From NCBI RefSeq assembly GCF_008831285.2, contig NC_045138.2:39671115-39735114 (forward strand): a stretch of 64,000 nucleotides of DNA, in the 5' to 3' direction. Below the pieces are notes generated by a model, which worked only from the letters and a program-made list of their open reading frames with translations, did no database searches and had not been told where the DNA came from. Position numbers and translations under genes: made by a program. This DNA comes from Nymphaea colorata. Its lineage: Eukaryota > Streptophyta > Magnoliopsida > Nymphaeales > Nymphaeaceae. Positions within the stretch are counted from its first letter, which is position 1. Every line of letters begins with the position of its first letter. This document shows positions 13,989 through 26,923 of the stretch, piece after piece.

Positions 13989-16203
13989 GTGCACCATCAT
14001 AAGGTCCACGTCAAATGTGAGGGCTAAGAGTTTTGGAGTTGTAATAGCAGTGGTGGGCCTGTAGGCTGTATTACCCATCCTAAAGCTTGAGTTACATAAG
14101 CAGTTGTGATTTTGTCTTTTTGACTTGCAAGGAATTCAATATGGTAAGCTGGTTATGGGTTTTCGTGTTGGCATCTTCTATTTATTTTCGGGATTGACGC
14201 TTCCTCCTATGTTTACTGGGTATAGTAGTTCTGCTCTATGGTGGATATTTACCATGTGGAAGATATGATGAGGCTTCATTGGATCTTTGTTATTAGCGAT
14301 GGTGCGGTGGAGAATGTCACTGTTAAGATTTAGACCATGTAAAAAACATCTTTGATGTTTCGGAAATATCTCATTATTGCCACTTTGAAGACAGCCGAAA
14401 GTAATCAGCCAAGTTTTATCTTTTTAAAGTATTGCCTGAAACAAGGAAATCGCGATGTTATCTTGCGGAAAATTGAGTCAACATGTTTTGCAACTTTTAT
14501 GAAAGCCTTTGTTTTCATGTTTTTAAGCATGTGATTTCATCTTTTTCTGTCGATTTTATGTTTCTCGAGTTTTATCATTTTAAACTATTGCCTGAAACAA
14601 GGAAATCGCGATGTTATGTTTCGGAAAATTGAGTCATGTTTTGCAACTTTTATGAAAGTCTTTGTTTTCATCATCTTTTTCTGTCGATTTTATGTTTATT
14701 CAGAAAGTTATTTACTTGTTTTTTTATTTTTTCAAGAAAAGTTACTAGATACGTTTTTTTATTTAATATTGTAACCTGCAAAAAAATAGGCATCCGGACA
14801 ACGGCAAGAATTTGACTGTTGATTCGTTTGAGAGAGAGCTTAACCTGTTTGGTTTACTGATCTTACATGGTCCGCAAACTGAACTAAACTATCGATGGAT
14901 GGCCGAATTTTTCTGGTGAGTCAACTTGTTTCGACGCAACCTTCATCGGATGGACACAATTTGTTTACATTGCCAAGTAAAGGGAAATTAGTGATTTCTA
15001 AACCGTGTCGCACGGCCATCAACGGGTGATAAGAGATTAACTAATAACAACCCACCGCCCGGGTCTTGGGTTGCACCTATGTGGCGTATGGTATAACTTG
15101 ACTGTTGCGATTCTACACTAGTATTTGCCAGAATTGAACTTTACACGTTTGCCTGTCTGACCAGTGCCTCTTGAATTGCAGTATGCACATCTTATTTTCT
15201 CGTGGAAATGGAGGAGAATCTTCTCGTTGGGAAGTCGTAAATGTAATGTGGATAAATTTTGTCTACTTTGCCAAAATCGGATGCTGTTTGGTGAGTAGGT
15301 GATTTTGTTTCATTACTTGCGTGAGAGACTGCACATTTTTATGTGTTCTGCCTTCACCTGTTGGTAGACCGGCCTTTCGTACTCTGCTGACGAGATAAAC
15401 ACTAATTACGATGAACAACTCTTCTTGTGGTTTTCATCATTTTCCGTAGATTCGAAGCAATTTTAACGTATCACTCCTTTCTCTTGCCCCTTGCTTGAAG
15501 TTTGCATATCAAGCTTCTTTCCTCAGGGACATAAGTCGAGGTAAAGCCCGTCAAAGTCCCTGTTTTTAGCTCAATTTTTGTGGGCACTATGTTTATGTGT
15601 TAGTGGTGAAGTGACAAGTGTAGTACTCGTTGACAACTCTTAGAAAAAAAAGAAGGGGTGGGGTTGTTAAAACTCTTATTGCTTAAACACTATAGATTTG
15701 TTTGTTGGACTACTTGTTATTTAATACCATTTTATCCTACTAATGACCGTTGAATAAAGATCTCCAATGGATTATCTTCGGGATATTGATGAGTAGTTCG
15801 GGAAATGCTTGCCTTGAGCTGCTTCATTTTTGCATGAGAAGTACGCAAGAGCACCTTGCTAAACTTTAAACCTCGAAATTGATTGTTCTCTCAACGATGT
15901 AACTAATTTTTTTAGTTAAAAGTGGTTTATCTAATGGAAAACTTCCGTAGCTGCGACAAGTTTTCAAGCCACACTAGTGAACAATCTATCACTGAAAGCG
16001 CTTCATTCCTCCTGGTTCCATATAACCACTTCAGAAAATTGGTGCCCACAATAATGTAGATTATGTTCTAAAAAAAAATTAGAGTTCAATCAAGAGCACC
16101 AATATGGCCAAATGTTAAAACTTATCAAGTTCATCGCCTTTGTACATGGAGCAGCAGCTCGTAGATAAAACCATCAGTACATATCCAAGAGTCTTAATAC
16201 AGT
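13989..16203. other. Convergent 3' spacer between eIF2 beta and the phytocyanin
   Basis: No gene is recognised. The first few hundred bases should be eIF2 beta 3' UTR. A local direct duplication occupies 14412-14704. The rest, to the phytocyanin stop codon, is AT-rich without a coding signal. Confidence 0.6.
14412..14704 (+). repeat. Direct duplication with offset of about 156 bp
   Basis: AGTTTTATC starts at 14412 and again at 14568. Both copies continue through TTGCCTGAAACAAGGAAATC, GCGATGTTAT, GGAAAATTGAGTCA and TGCAACTTTTATGAAAG to CATCTTTTTCTGTCGATTTT. They differ by small indels and a few substitutions, so the event is fairly recent. It lies about 420 bases past the eIF2 beta stop, in or just after its 3' UTR. 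Confidence 0.93.
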
Positions 16204-17851
16204 TTACACAAAGAGGAGGGGCAATAGGATGAGCCCCAGCACGCCGGCAAAATAGTGCAGCATAGGTGCAGAAGAAGAGTTAGAAGCATCAGCTGGTGGA
16301 GATGTGTCCGGTGCGCCATCATCGTCGGGTCCAGTTGCAGCGGATGCCTTTCCTACAGTGATGCTGAGTTTCAATCCTTGATCACAGTGAGTTCCGATGC
16401 CGCAGAAGAAATAATGGTTTCCTCCTTTTGTGAGTGGAATTATAGTGGGTCCGACGGGGTGCATTCCGATCACCTTATCCTGAGTGCAGCCATCGAAGTC
16501 GGCCTCCGACACTTCAAGCACATTGTGGAGAGCAGAAGTATACAGGAACACTGGATTTCAACATGAAAGTTTCATGTCAATCAGTCGCCGACTCTTCATT
16601 AGTACCATGGAATCATGAAAGAGTTAACAAATGTCTATTTACCAAAGGCTCTGAAGCTATGGAAATACTCCTCTCGGAAGTTATAACTGCTAATCTCTTT
16701 TAGAACATCTGTGCAAATTTTGGTTCTGGCGGGTTTCAATAATTTGAATCTATTGAGCAAGCAGAGAGTTTTCACAAGCATAATTTTAACTATCAACGTC
16801 ACAAACTTCATGAGGCATGGTTCAATCGTATGCATTTATGAATGAATTTTGTGACATTGACCGTTAAACTCTTATATATATGTTAGAACCATTGTTACAA
16901 AAAAATGTGTTCAAAGTATTATAGGGTGAAGAATTTCTTAAGTATAATACAATAAAGTTGTATGTTTCGGGAATAAAACAAAAAAATCTCAGTAAAATTT
17001 TAAAAAATTTAAAACATTTAATAAATCTTAAAAATTATAAAAAATAAAAAAATCACAAAAAAATGAAAAACGTAAGCAAAAAAAGGAAAAAGGTGTGTTT
17101 TCAATAATACGTGTTTTTTTACGTTTTTTTATTTATTTTTTGGCCTTTTTTTTAAAACACGTTTTTCATGTTTAATACAGCTTTTGGCATATCATACGCA
17201 TTTTTTCGAATAGAACCCATTTTTTGTGACAATACTTAGAACATGTTCCTTCATTTTGGTGGTGGAATGCCTGGAACATAGAACACATATTTATGTAATT
17301 GCTGTCTGGAACACCTGTTGTAAGAACTGCCCGTCTTGTTTCAGACATTCCCAAAGACGGATAGCAAAATTTTTTATTGCAAAATTTATTATCTTTGGTG
17401 TGTCCGTTGTTCAGATTGATTTTATGGAAAGAAAACGAAAATAATTTTTAAGCAGAAGCTTCGTGTAACCGCCTTTTAGAGAAAGCAGAAAAAAGAATCT
17501 GTACTGCCACAGATATTGTGCATCGAGCAGATTATGATGAACACATGTCTCATTCTAGATTCACAAAACATGACATGCGATATTGTTCTTCGCGTGGATC
17601 AAACAAGGGGACGCATCAAACATCACAGGGAGAAATTCCTCAAGCAAACTGATGGAATCGAAAGCGCACTTACCCAGTTGATCGTTCAGTTCAAAGGTTC
17701 TAGGTTTGGCCCATTCCTGGTAGAAGGTGGCATTGGGTGGTATTTTCCAACCAAAGCTTCCTCCAACAATGTGATCCATGGCGGACGCCTCCCCAAGAAG
17801 CAGAGCACAGATGGCCATGGCGAGCAGCGACCCTGCTAGAGATGGAGCCAT
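16204..17851 (-). CDS. Phytocyanin (plastocyanin-like, probably GPI-anchored blue copper protein)
   Basis: Exon 1 is 17674-17851 and exon 2 is 16204-16550. Donor G|GTAAGT and acceptor CCAG join as CTG G|TG TTC, giving 174 residues. Residues 1-24 are a signal peptide. The mature domain starts DHIVGGSFGW, and a sequon NAT lies at 40-42. The copper-site residues are His68 (HNVLEV), Cys109 and His114 (CGIGTHC). Cys81 and Cys115 should form the family disulfide. The axial position, five residues after the second His, is Leu119 rather than Met or Gln. A Pro/Ser/Asp-rich linker (about 130-155) and a hydrophobic tail (about 158-174) suggest a GPI signal, hence an apoplastic, membrane-tethered protein. 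The subgroup (uclacyanin-like or ENODL-like) is not resolved. The intron position between the two conserved halves fits the family. Confidence 0.93.
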
Positions 17852-18834
17852 CCCTGCTCCGCTTTAGTTGCAGAATCTTGTATGAACTATTGTTAAGCTG
17901 CAGGTATTATCATCTCGTTCTCTCGCTCATCGATCCAAGTTCACCACACAGCCTGCAATGAGGTCTGTTGTTCCCTCGCTTATCGATCCAAATTCACGAC
18001 ACAGCCTGTAATAACATTGTTTGAGGCAATTCTGGGAATGGCCATGGTTGGCTTTGAATGCGTCTCATTGTTTGAGGCACTATATTTAGGGAGGATGGTT
18101 CTTCATGGGGCCCAAGTTTTAGAACATGGTGTGGATGGACAAGGACCCTGAACATGGAAATTTTACATTCTTAAGGTCTTCCTTATTGGGTATTGACAAA
18201 CGCAAACCTTGATTTCTTAGCCTTTTCCGTTAACACATTCATCTTCTCCGTAACGAGTGAAACTTCATTCTTTGTTTCACTGGACAGATGATTTGAAGGC
18301 CGCGGTTAAATCAATTTCAGACTGGTTGTTAGGAATTTTATTATAGAAAAATTAACGAAAAAAATTAAAAAGCTTCAAGTTGTACTAAAGTTTGTTAATT
18401 TTAAAACTAAGTGTTATATTAAGTAGATATAAAATCGCCCTTATTTATAGATCGTTTAATCGACATGAAGATTTTTCCAAAGGAAAAATATTAATTGACA
18501 TTTACGTGAACAATTAATATGTATGTGTTTGCTAATAATAAAGTCTGGAGCCTACCGCTAGGAATTCTCCCTTTATTGGAATTAAATATGTTTGTGCTTT
18601 TTTCCCGCCATTCCTGTTGCCATTTCAGTCTCAAGAAAGGGAAGGTTGAGTGGGGAGTGATGGTAGTGACCCGCCATTCCCTTTCCCTCTTCCTCACCAA
18701 AGCCGCCGCCGCCACTACCACTCAGTAAGAGCCTTTCTTTCCCCCTTCTCTACCTCGCTCTCCCTCTCTCTCCTGCATCCCCATAATCGCGATGGATTAA
18801 TTTCGTTTAAATCGATCGCTTCTGCTTCAGGAAA
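17852..18834. promoter_or_regulatory. Shared upstream region of phytocyanin (-) and thymidylate kinase (+)
   Basis: The two genes are transcribed away from each other across about 1 kb. The phytocyanin side has a 53-bp direct repeat (17923-18012) and a repeated CATTGTTTGAGGCA word (near 18018 and 18066). The thymidylate kinase side has a pyrimidine-rich stretch (about 18732-18780) of the kind often seen at plant core promoters and leaders. No confident TATA box was assigned. Confidence 0.5.
17923..18012. repeat. 53-bp direct repeat just upstream of the phytocyanin start
   Basis: TCGCTCATCGATCCAAGTTC at 17923 recurs as TCGCTTATCGATCCAAATTC at 17976. Both copies run on to CACAGCCTG(C/T)AAT, ending at 17959 and 18012. 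The repeat begins 72 bases upstream of the phytocyanin ATG, so it is in the 5' UTR or core promoter. Confidence 0.92.
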
Positions 18835-21800
18835 TTGGGAAGGAGAGGAACAGGAAGTCGATCATTCCCACGTATCTCTTTTTCTTTCTCCTTCTCGACA
18901 GCCTCCGCAGCTAGGACGGTAGTTGGTATGGGCAGCAGCGGAGACGGTGGTCGTGGCGCTCTCATCGTGCTCGAAGGGTTGGATCGGTGTGGAAAGACGT
19001 CGCAGTCCACCAGGCTCTTCTCCTTCCTGCAGGAACAAGGGTTCTCCGTTGAATCGTGGCGCTTCCCTGATCGGACGACCTCAGTCGGCGGTGTCATCTC
19101 GTCCTACCTCGCAAATGCTTCTGAGCTGGACGATCACACAGTGCATCTGCTCTTCAGCGCCAACCGATGGGAGAAGAGGTGAATTTTCCTTTACTTTTGT
19201 TCGCTATTGTATTTCTTATTATTGATTAAAAGAAATTGTGCGCACAATCTGATTGTTGATGTGGTAGTTAAACTTCGGTTAGGGTTTTCTTTATCTGTCA
19301 TCTTTTGGGGCTTAATTTTCATCGTGGAAGACCCGCGTGGTCTTTATGTACCAGATTAATCTGCAGAATTCGTCGAAAAATTGTCCTCTTGTGAAACGTT
19401 TACGATGATACAAGAAGCAATACTTGATTTGCTTTATCAGATCGAATTATTTTGATGCTGCTTTTCTGATTTCTTGAGAACTTTTTTGTTGTGGACTAAA
19501 GATGTTTCGTGAGTAAATCCGCGTTTGGAATTCATTGATGGATTTATGGCTCCAAGAATGGGATTATTGGTTACAAATGTGTTAATTTTTTACTGTTTTA
19601 AACACTTAACAGTAGTAGCAACCCAGATCATTGTCGCAGGAGAGAACAGGGAAATCCCTAGATCTTATGTTCATCTTGGCAGCCTAATCATGGCACAGCC
19701 TTTTGCATGTATCCACAACCACTTCTGTCACGTCTAGCTGAGATACATAGGTCAAATGACAAGTCCCTCCTGGCGGACCCTGTGCTACAATTTGTTCTCT
19801 TATTTTCTTCAAGGCATGACTCTCTCGCTTATTGTTGTCCACGGTGTTGTTTCATTCAATAGTTTGCTGCTTCCATGCGTTGTGACCTTTTTTTTTTCCA
19901 CCACTTTCTTCATTAGCAGCGACTTTGTGTGAGTTATTGTGTATTCAGTGGGTTGGGGTGAGAGTCATGCCTTTTGTTTGGATGAACAGGTCAGGAAGCA
20001 TGCATACCGTATCTATATGCTTTGCTAGTTTGAAAACCGATATCAAAAGGTGTTATTCCAGAATATCATTATATACTGAAAACCAAGTGTTTCTCTACCT
20101 CAAGCAATATCAAACTTGTATACGATGTTTCGAAGAGCCACTTGTTTATGCTATGAACTTGCTGGATAGCTAAAATATTCATATGGTTTGTTTGATTCTC
20201 GCTTGGAACTGTTAGACAGTAACTTTTTCCCTGGTGGGTAATGGTACTCTGGAATGAGAAAAAGTTAAAAGAGTGTATACTCACGACATGCCAGTGCATG
20301 CTTCAGGGATACTTGTATTGACTTGCACATTTGCTTGCAATCACATAATGACGTGCATGGTGGAACAACTGCTGACTTTGAATCCGCTTTTTATAGGTCC
20401 CTAATGGAAAGCAAGCTAAGAAACAGGACCTCAATAATTGTTGACCGCTATTCATATTCTGGCGTGGCTTTCTCAGCTGCTAAGGGACTTGATCTTGAAT
20501 GGTGTAAGGTGCATACTCTTTCCAAAATGAGTAAATGTATTTAATGCATGATTTTCTGTCTGAAATTAAAGTGATCTTTTTTCTTTTTCAGGCTCCTGAA
20601 ATTGGATTGCTTGCGCCAGATCTTGTGCTTTACCTAGACATAAACCCTGAGGTACTTTATGCTGTCATTTTGCTGCTTTGCATACACAAATGAATGGGGC
20701 GGTTCTGACTAGTGAAATAGAAAAAAGTGATCCAAGAATGAACTAAAAAATGTTCTAGTGATGTGTCTGTTGAAAATTAGAATGTCCATTATACTGTGCC
20801 AACGGAAAAGGCACCAAAATCATGAGAGAAAAATAATTAATAATTTTAAATGTTATATGGATGCCCACTGATTGTTTGAAGAACCAAAAGTTTTTGTTTT
20901 CATGAGATTAAACATGGAGGATAAGAAAGGAAATTAATCAAAAGAAACAATATGTAGCGATTATTCTTTTCACGAGTTAACAAGTTATGTTCAGATACTA
21001 ATGAGAAAAGCACTGATGATTGACTTTGGGCCTTAAGTTGCACAAGTGGATGTATTAGCATATGTCAGTTTGCCATGCTGAACTCAGGGAAGCCGTCTTT
21101 GTAGTTTCGTTTGTGAAAATATCCATTGTTGAAGACTAAATAGTAAGGACAATTTATGCAGCCGGATTCTAAGAAAATGGAAATGAAAGCTTTCCATGTT
21201 TAGTTCTTCCGTAAGGAAAGATTGGCAGCTATATTATGTTGATTATAGTCTTTATATAGCTTGATGTGAGTTCCATTCTCAATCTATCCCTATTTGAATA
21301 AATGCGGTTCAACTTTCGTGTTCATCTTAAGCTCTCAAGCTTCCTTTTGGTATTTGTTTTGTCCTCATTTCTGAAGTTCTATATCCTAATATGGATGTGA
21401 AGATGTATTTATGTTTCAGGTGAGCTCCATTGTCTGTTTCTGCCTTTTCATCTTTATGCAATTTAGTTGATCATTGCTCAAGCACAAAACGCATATGTTT
21501 GAGTTATACCAGGAGACATGGTCCTCCAGCAAACAGTGCGATGGTTTCAGACCTTTTGGCTAGACAAATTCTGGTTCAGAACATGTCACCTTAGTTTCCA
21601 GCAACTTTTAAGCTTCAAAATGAATGCCGAATGGCATCCTTCTGTCCTTTAAGAACGACCAGAAGAATATAGATCTCCTTATGCATCACAGTCCAGCACA
21701 GTGAACCAGATATCTAGCAGATTCAAAGTTGCTGAACGCTTTCTTTCATAGTATTGCTTTTCCTTCTTGAAGAGAAAAATTATGAAAGAAATATCTCGTA

Positions 21801-22528
21801 GAATATTGTAGATAACTGTAGGAATACAGACTGTCTTTCTCTTTCAACTTTTAGGCTTTGCATATTTTCCAAGTCCATGTGTAGGAACTACAATGTTATG
21901 CTTTCAATTTTTAGACTTTGCATGTTTTCAGGAATTACTAACTGTAAGCTTCTAAGTTCTATGCATAAAACCTTGAAATTTGACTTGAAAAGTTTTTCCA
22001 ATTAAATCTGTTGAGTTTCTGCATTATGGAGCTTATTTTCAGCAACAAAGCTCATGACCGTTTTGTGTTTGACATTTTCTTCATTTCCATTTCTTTACTT
22101 TTCATCTGATCTAGAATTTGACTGCCAAACTCATGACTCAAAGTTTTACCCGTTCATCATGTTCATGCCTTTAATTTTCGATATGAAATGCAAGAATCAT
22201 GATAAGCTTCATTCGGGTCATATTTTCAGAAAGCAGCTGAAAGGGGTGGCTATGGAGGAGAGAGATACGAACAGCTTGAGTTTCAGAGAAATGTCATGAA
22301 GCAATATCAAATGCTCCGTGATCCTACATGGAAGGTACACACTTTGGGGCAATCTCAATTGCTTTCTGAAGTTGGATTCGTCCATCTAATCAATATTCTG
22401 TCTTTTAGATTATTGATGCATCTCTTCCCATGGAGGATGTGGAGAAGCTACTTAGAGATAATTCACTGGAATGCATTGACGCTTGCCTAAAAGGGAAGCC
22501 CCTTTCCCAACTCTGGTTAAAGGATTAG
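18835..22528 (+). CDS. TMPK: Thymidylate (dTMP) kinase
   Basis: It phosphorylates dTMP to dTDP for DNA synthesis. Exons: 18835-19178 (or from the second ATG at 18928), 20397-20508, 20592-20651, 22230-22334 and 22409-22528. All junctions keep frame. The short form is 215 residues and the long form 246. In short-form numbering the P-loop GLDRCGKT is at 17-24. Further motifs are FSANRWE, the DRY motif within [25 protein letters not shown], and the lid segment [10 protein letters not shown]. The 31-residue extension from 18835 is rich in Arg and Ser and has no Asp or Glu, like an organellar transit peptide. Arabidopsis TMPK (ZEU1) is known to make mitochondrial and nucleo-cytosolic forms, which supports both starts being used. 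A cytosol-only product from 18928 is the alternative. Confidence 0.95.
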
Positions 22529-24030
22529 ATTCTTACAAAGGTAAAAAAGTTGAATCTAGTGGGTATTGGTCGCAAAGTTCAAATTTGTTAGATGTGCAGG
22601 CCATGTCTTTATAGGTCTGCCTTTATGAGGCCGCTCTCTCTCCACCTGTGTGTTAACAAGCAAGGGCACTTCCTAAACATGGAAAACAGGTAACCAATTT
22701 TTGTTCGTGACAATGTCTTTAAAGAATAAAAGGAAGGACGGGCCTGCTAGTAGTCAGGTTGCGGTGGTGGAGAGAGATAGCTACTGACTGAAGCAATTAC
22801 GTTATGTTGCTTGTGATGCTGTGACTTAACTGGATTGGGTTGAGCATCTAAAGTATGTCTGCTTCATTTGAACTTGAAGAGTGGCCCATTCAAATAAAAT
22901 TGTGAAACCTCAGAGCTTCCAGTTTCAAAGTTCTCACTGAGTGGGTTTCTTGTGAAACTACCTGTTCGTTTTAACTATTGTATGTTTGCTTGCTTAATTC
23001 AAGAAGAGATTTCCTGTTTATTGCCATTCCGAAAGTTTGCGAACTAAACAATTGTATTATTTGTTCAAAGTAATTTTCAATTCCGTGAGGAAAACATTAT
23101 ATTCCACCTATTAGTTTGATGGGCTTAACGTGCCAAGTTCCTCGATAAACTGTTGGAAAACCAGATGCCATGAACAGGTGATTGAGTTCTTGGCAGAAAA
23201 AATGCATCCAGATGTTATTTTCTTTGGATGATTCTGTCGACTCTAAATTCAAACCATGATTATGGATTTTATTTCAAGGAAATTTCCAAAGCGTTTTTGA
23301 TACTTGAAAATATCTCTACAAAAATTCGAACCATTTTCAATTGATATCTAAAACGTAAGACGGAAAAAGAAAAGATTCTACATTTCTCAAATGATACTTC
23401 ATGCTTACTGGCCCCTCGAGGCAAGCGTGGAAAGAGTGGCAACATGACTTTTGCTTTGGCGGCTGGCAGCTGCACTAAGCAAATACTTCTAACCGTCAAG
23501 CTTGCAGATGTTTGCTGTAGGACAGAGGATTTCTGGAATATGATAATGCGATCCTTCATATGCTTAACTGTTTTATTAATAGCCCAACAACTCAGTTAAA
23601 TTATCTGTGTTTATCCACTACAATATCCTGTTAAAAACTAAATTTTCAAAGAGAATAGTTACGATCTAACATAAATCTTACTAATTGATGAGCTGGAAAC
23701 ACTTCCTGAAGATAAAAAGCAAGATGTCTATGTAAAGTTGAATTTTCACCATTACCATGCCTTCTACATGCTCACCATGTGAGGTGAAACGATAATCCCT
23801 TAGTTAAGTGAACAATTTTCACAGGGTACTTAAATTTTGAATTCCTCTGCACTGGTTAATCTTTAAGAAACACATGATTTTTGCTTTTCTACATCGATCT
23901 TGAAACGAGGCCAGCTTGTGGGAAGGAAAGGAGCCTCAAGATCTACCAAACTGGCTCGTTGAAAAAAAAAAAATCTAAAATGTCTTCAAATTTCATTACA
24001 GATATATAATGACACCGTTGTTTATGTCCA

Positions 24031-24031
<1 letters not shown>

Positions 24032-24074
<43 letters not shown>
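24032..24074. repeat. Compound microsatellite (CT)n(AT)n
   Basis: About 11 CT units run directly into about 11 AT units, in the same order as the tracts at 2691-2828 and 62956-62998. Confidence 0.95.
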
Positions 24075-25345
24075 ACAAACCGCCCAGTCAAGACAAACAT
24101 CCTGTGTCATGGTGAGATTGCTAAGGGTGGATGCAGAGACCTGTTTAACTAGGTCAAAGTAGTTGAAGTAAAGCTAACTTTATTATTTTGCACTTAATGT
24201 TTTAGGTCTGAAGAGGTATCTTGTTTGACTGCATGAAGATGCCAAGCTATAATTTAATGCAAATAGTTGCAAAAGTTCCCGTTGCACTTGCTAGGGCTTG
24301 AAGGGCCAAGCCATGAGATGAAGAGTCACAGTTCCACTTTCGTGGCTGCCACTTAATGTTAGAGTTGCACATGGCTTGGTTTTTTCCACAAGAGTTTCAA
24401 CATTTTTAGCTACACCAGATTCGGTTCTGATCCGACCATGAATGGAATCAGTATCCGGAATCGGACCCGTTTGCAGCCCTACAGTTCTTGTCCAAGTGAA
24501 AGCTGTTTGATTCTGTTTTTTGAAGTAGAGGAAGTAGACTCAAGGGGCCCTACTGCTGGTCCTCTAGTTGACTGGTATATCGATCCTCATCTAGGTTCCG
24601 AAACAGTCTTGTACTTTACGTGAAGGAAGGAAAGGAGAGGAACTTCGGCCTTTTCAGGGTGTTAGGCTTTGGATTTCCCTTGAAACTTGTCCAAAGGAAA
24701 TGTTGTTTTCTTTTCCTAACAAAACTCTAATGAACATTTCCTTTTCTAACAAATGTAATTAACGTGAATGCTTGTTATAGCGCAAGCCGGATCCACGTTG
24801 TTGTCATGGAATAGTTGTTATACCAAACTTCATTTGTAAACAGATAGTTGTATCTAATATGAATTTGTTATACCAAACTTTGTTTAACATGCAAATGTTG
24901 CACAAAAAGGTTATAGAAGCGGTGCCATAACCGTGTTATGGCAAATAGTTACACCGAAGGAACCAGTTTTGGGCTGTCACCTTTTTTGCTGGGGTTGGAC
25001 CAGACAATCCCTTGACTAACAGTAAGAAAAAGGTCCAATAAATCAATTTTGTGCGGATTGGATCCAAGCCTAGATCTGGGTCAATATTAACTCATGTGCT
25101 TGGATGCCTAGCAAATTGCCATTGCTAGTTTGAAAATTTTAGCGTGCCTGTCCCATTTCCAGTGTTCAACTCTCGTATTCAAAAGGGTCCCATACCTGCA
25201 TGAGTGCATTCCTAGGCTTATAAACAATCGGCTCTGTTCTTACCTCTACTATATTTATGTGCTAAGAATGTAGTTGAGCCTTGAACTTTTGAACTCCTTC
25301 AACTTGAAGTTACTTAATCTTTTTTTTTTTTTGTTGAACTTTTGG

Positions 25346-25602
25346 GGGCGTTTGATTACTTTGGATTTGAAATCCAGAGACCTGATGCGGATATGATGTA
25401 GCATGCTTTTGTTGATGTTGCAAAAGACCTATGATAAAATCCATGGTTCATCAAGTTAAGGATCCTAAGTCAGACCAAATATCTACATTTAAGATACCCA
25501 CTTTACTTCCTTGCATGGAGAAAAGGTCAGATTTAAGATTGGAGGGGAAGGGTATAGTCTTAAATCCATGGTTCTCAAATCTAAGGCTGTCAAACGTTCC
25601 CT
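25346..25602. mobile_element. Foldback MITE-like element with GGGGGCGTTTGA ends
   Basis: The left end GGGGGCGTTTGATTAC and the right end GGCTGTCAAACGTTCCC are imperfect inverted repeats. The similarity extends inward (TTTGAAATCCAGAG on the left, TCTCAAATCTAAGG on the right). Elements with related ends lie at 45143-45487 and 57514-57590. Confidence 0.6.
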
Positions 25603-26923
25603 TGATGTTCTGCTTAGTTCTTAAGTTTCAGACATTGCCAAACAAATTGTCTTCATCAAACTCAACAAAACATCAGAAGAAAAAGGAAAGGAAAAAAAAA
25701 TCCTTTTCCAGGAGTCTGCACCAAGTGACCTTCCACACAAGCCCCATGCCTTAGTTCTATTAGCCTCTACCCTTTCTCAAACCAAGACCCAGTTTAGGCA
25801 CAACAACACAGCTAAGACTTCATGCCACTGACAATCCACTAGTGAAAATACAAGGAAACAGAGATTCCACGGGCTACTCTACCATGTCTGTGCTTTTCTC
25901 TTTGCTGATATACAATACTAGGGACCATTTCTTAACCACTTCACTATTAGAAATGAATCACGAGTGGACTCCATATGCTCCCTTTACTCTGATTCATATT
26001 GGCAAAAGTTGCAGTTGAGTTTCAGCTTTTTCAGTTTTATCTGTGGGGTCTTAAAAACTTTGATCACAACTGTCAGTCATGGTCCACACCCAACATTTTT
26101 TGTATCTTCATGAAAACCCACTTTACAGGTCTAAGATTATCAGGTCAGTGCATGTGAAATGTAAGTACAATGAAGAGGAAGCAAACCTGGTACATGTATT
26201 TATAGTAAATATTAACCAAGGTGGGACAGTTGTTTATTCTTGATGTACTTGCTGTCAATGTTCCTTTTAGAGCAGAGAGTGAATGGCCTCTTAAAGTGAC
26301 TGTCTTGTTCTGCTTATTACTCAACTTCTGGGCTTGCTTTATTGCACTAGTGCAGTACTGGGAGACCACTTTCAGCCTCCCTTCAAAACATTTCTTTTGT
26401 CTTGGAACTCACGGCCATTATCATCAAATCACTTTTTCACGCCGTTAATTAAACTGTAATCCCAAGAGCAAAGAGAAGTAATTGTGCTTCTGTGTCATCT
26501 CTCGTCTGCTGGTAAACTTGGCAATGATTCTCCAGCTAGGGTTCCTCTCTCAACTAGAGAATAAGTTGTTGGGAGTTGGAATAGTCTTGGAAAAGTTAAC
26601 CCTGGTTGGGGTCGACTCTGAGGTGTTGACTATTGGAAGATTTCACATGGGCCTTGATCAGTGGCGGAGCTAGAAACTTTGGGTTGTGGGGCGCTCTGTT
26701 TAAATTTAGAACTTTAAGGGGCACTCATATATTAGAAAAATATGATGTTTCTACATATAAATAAAGTAAATCTTGTGGGGCCACATGTGCTACAACGTAG
26801 CTCCATGATTGGATTTGATATCTCACTGTAAGGAGCTTGTAAGGACCATGAGGTCTAGGATTCAAAGGAGAGAGAGTCCTGGTAGGTGAACTTTTTCAAC
26901 GTTTGAGAGAAAAAGATTTCCAA

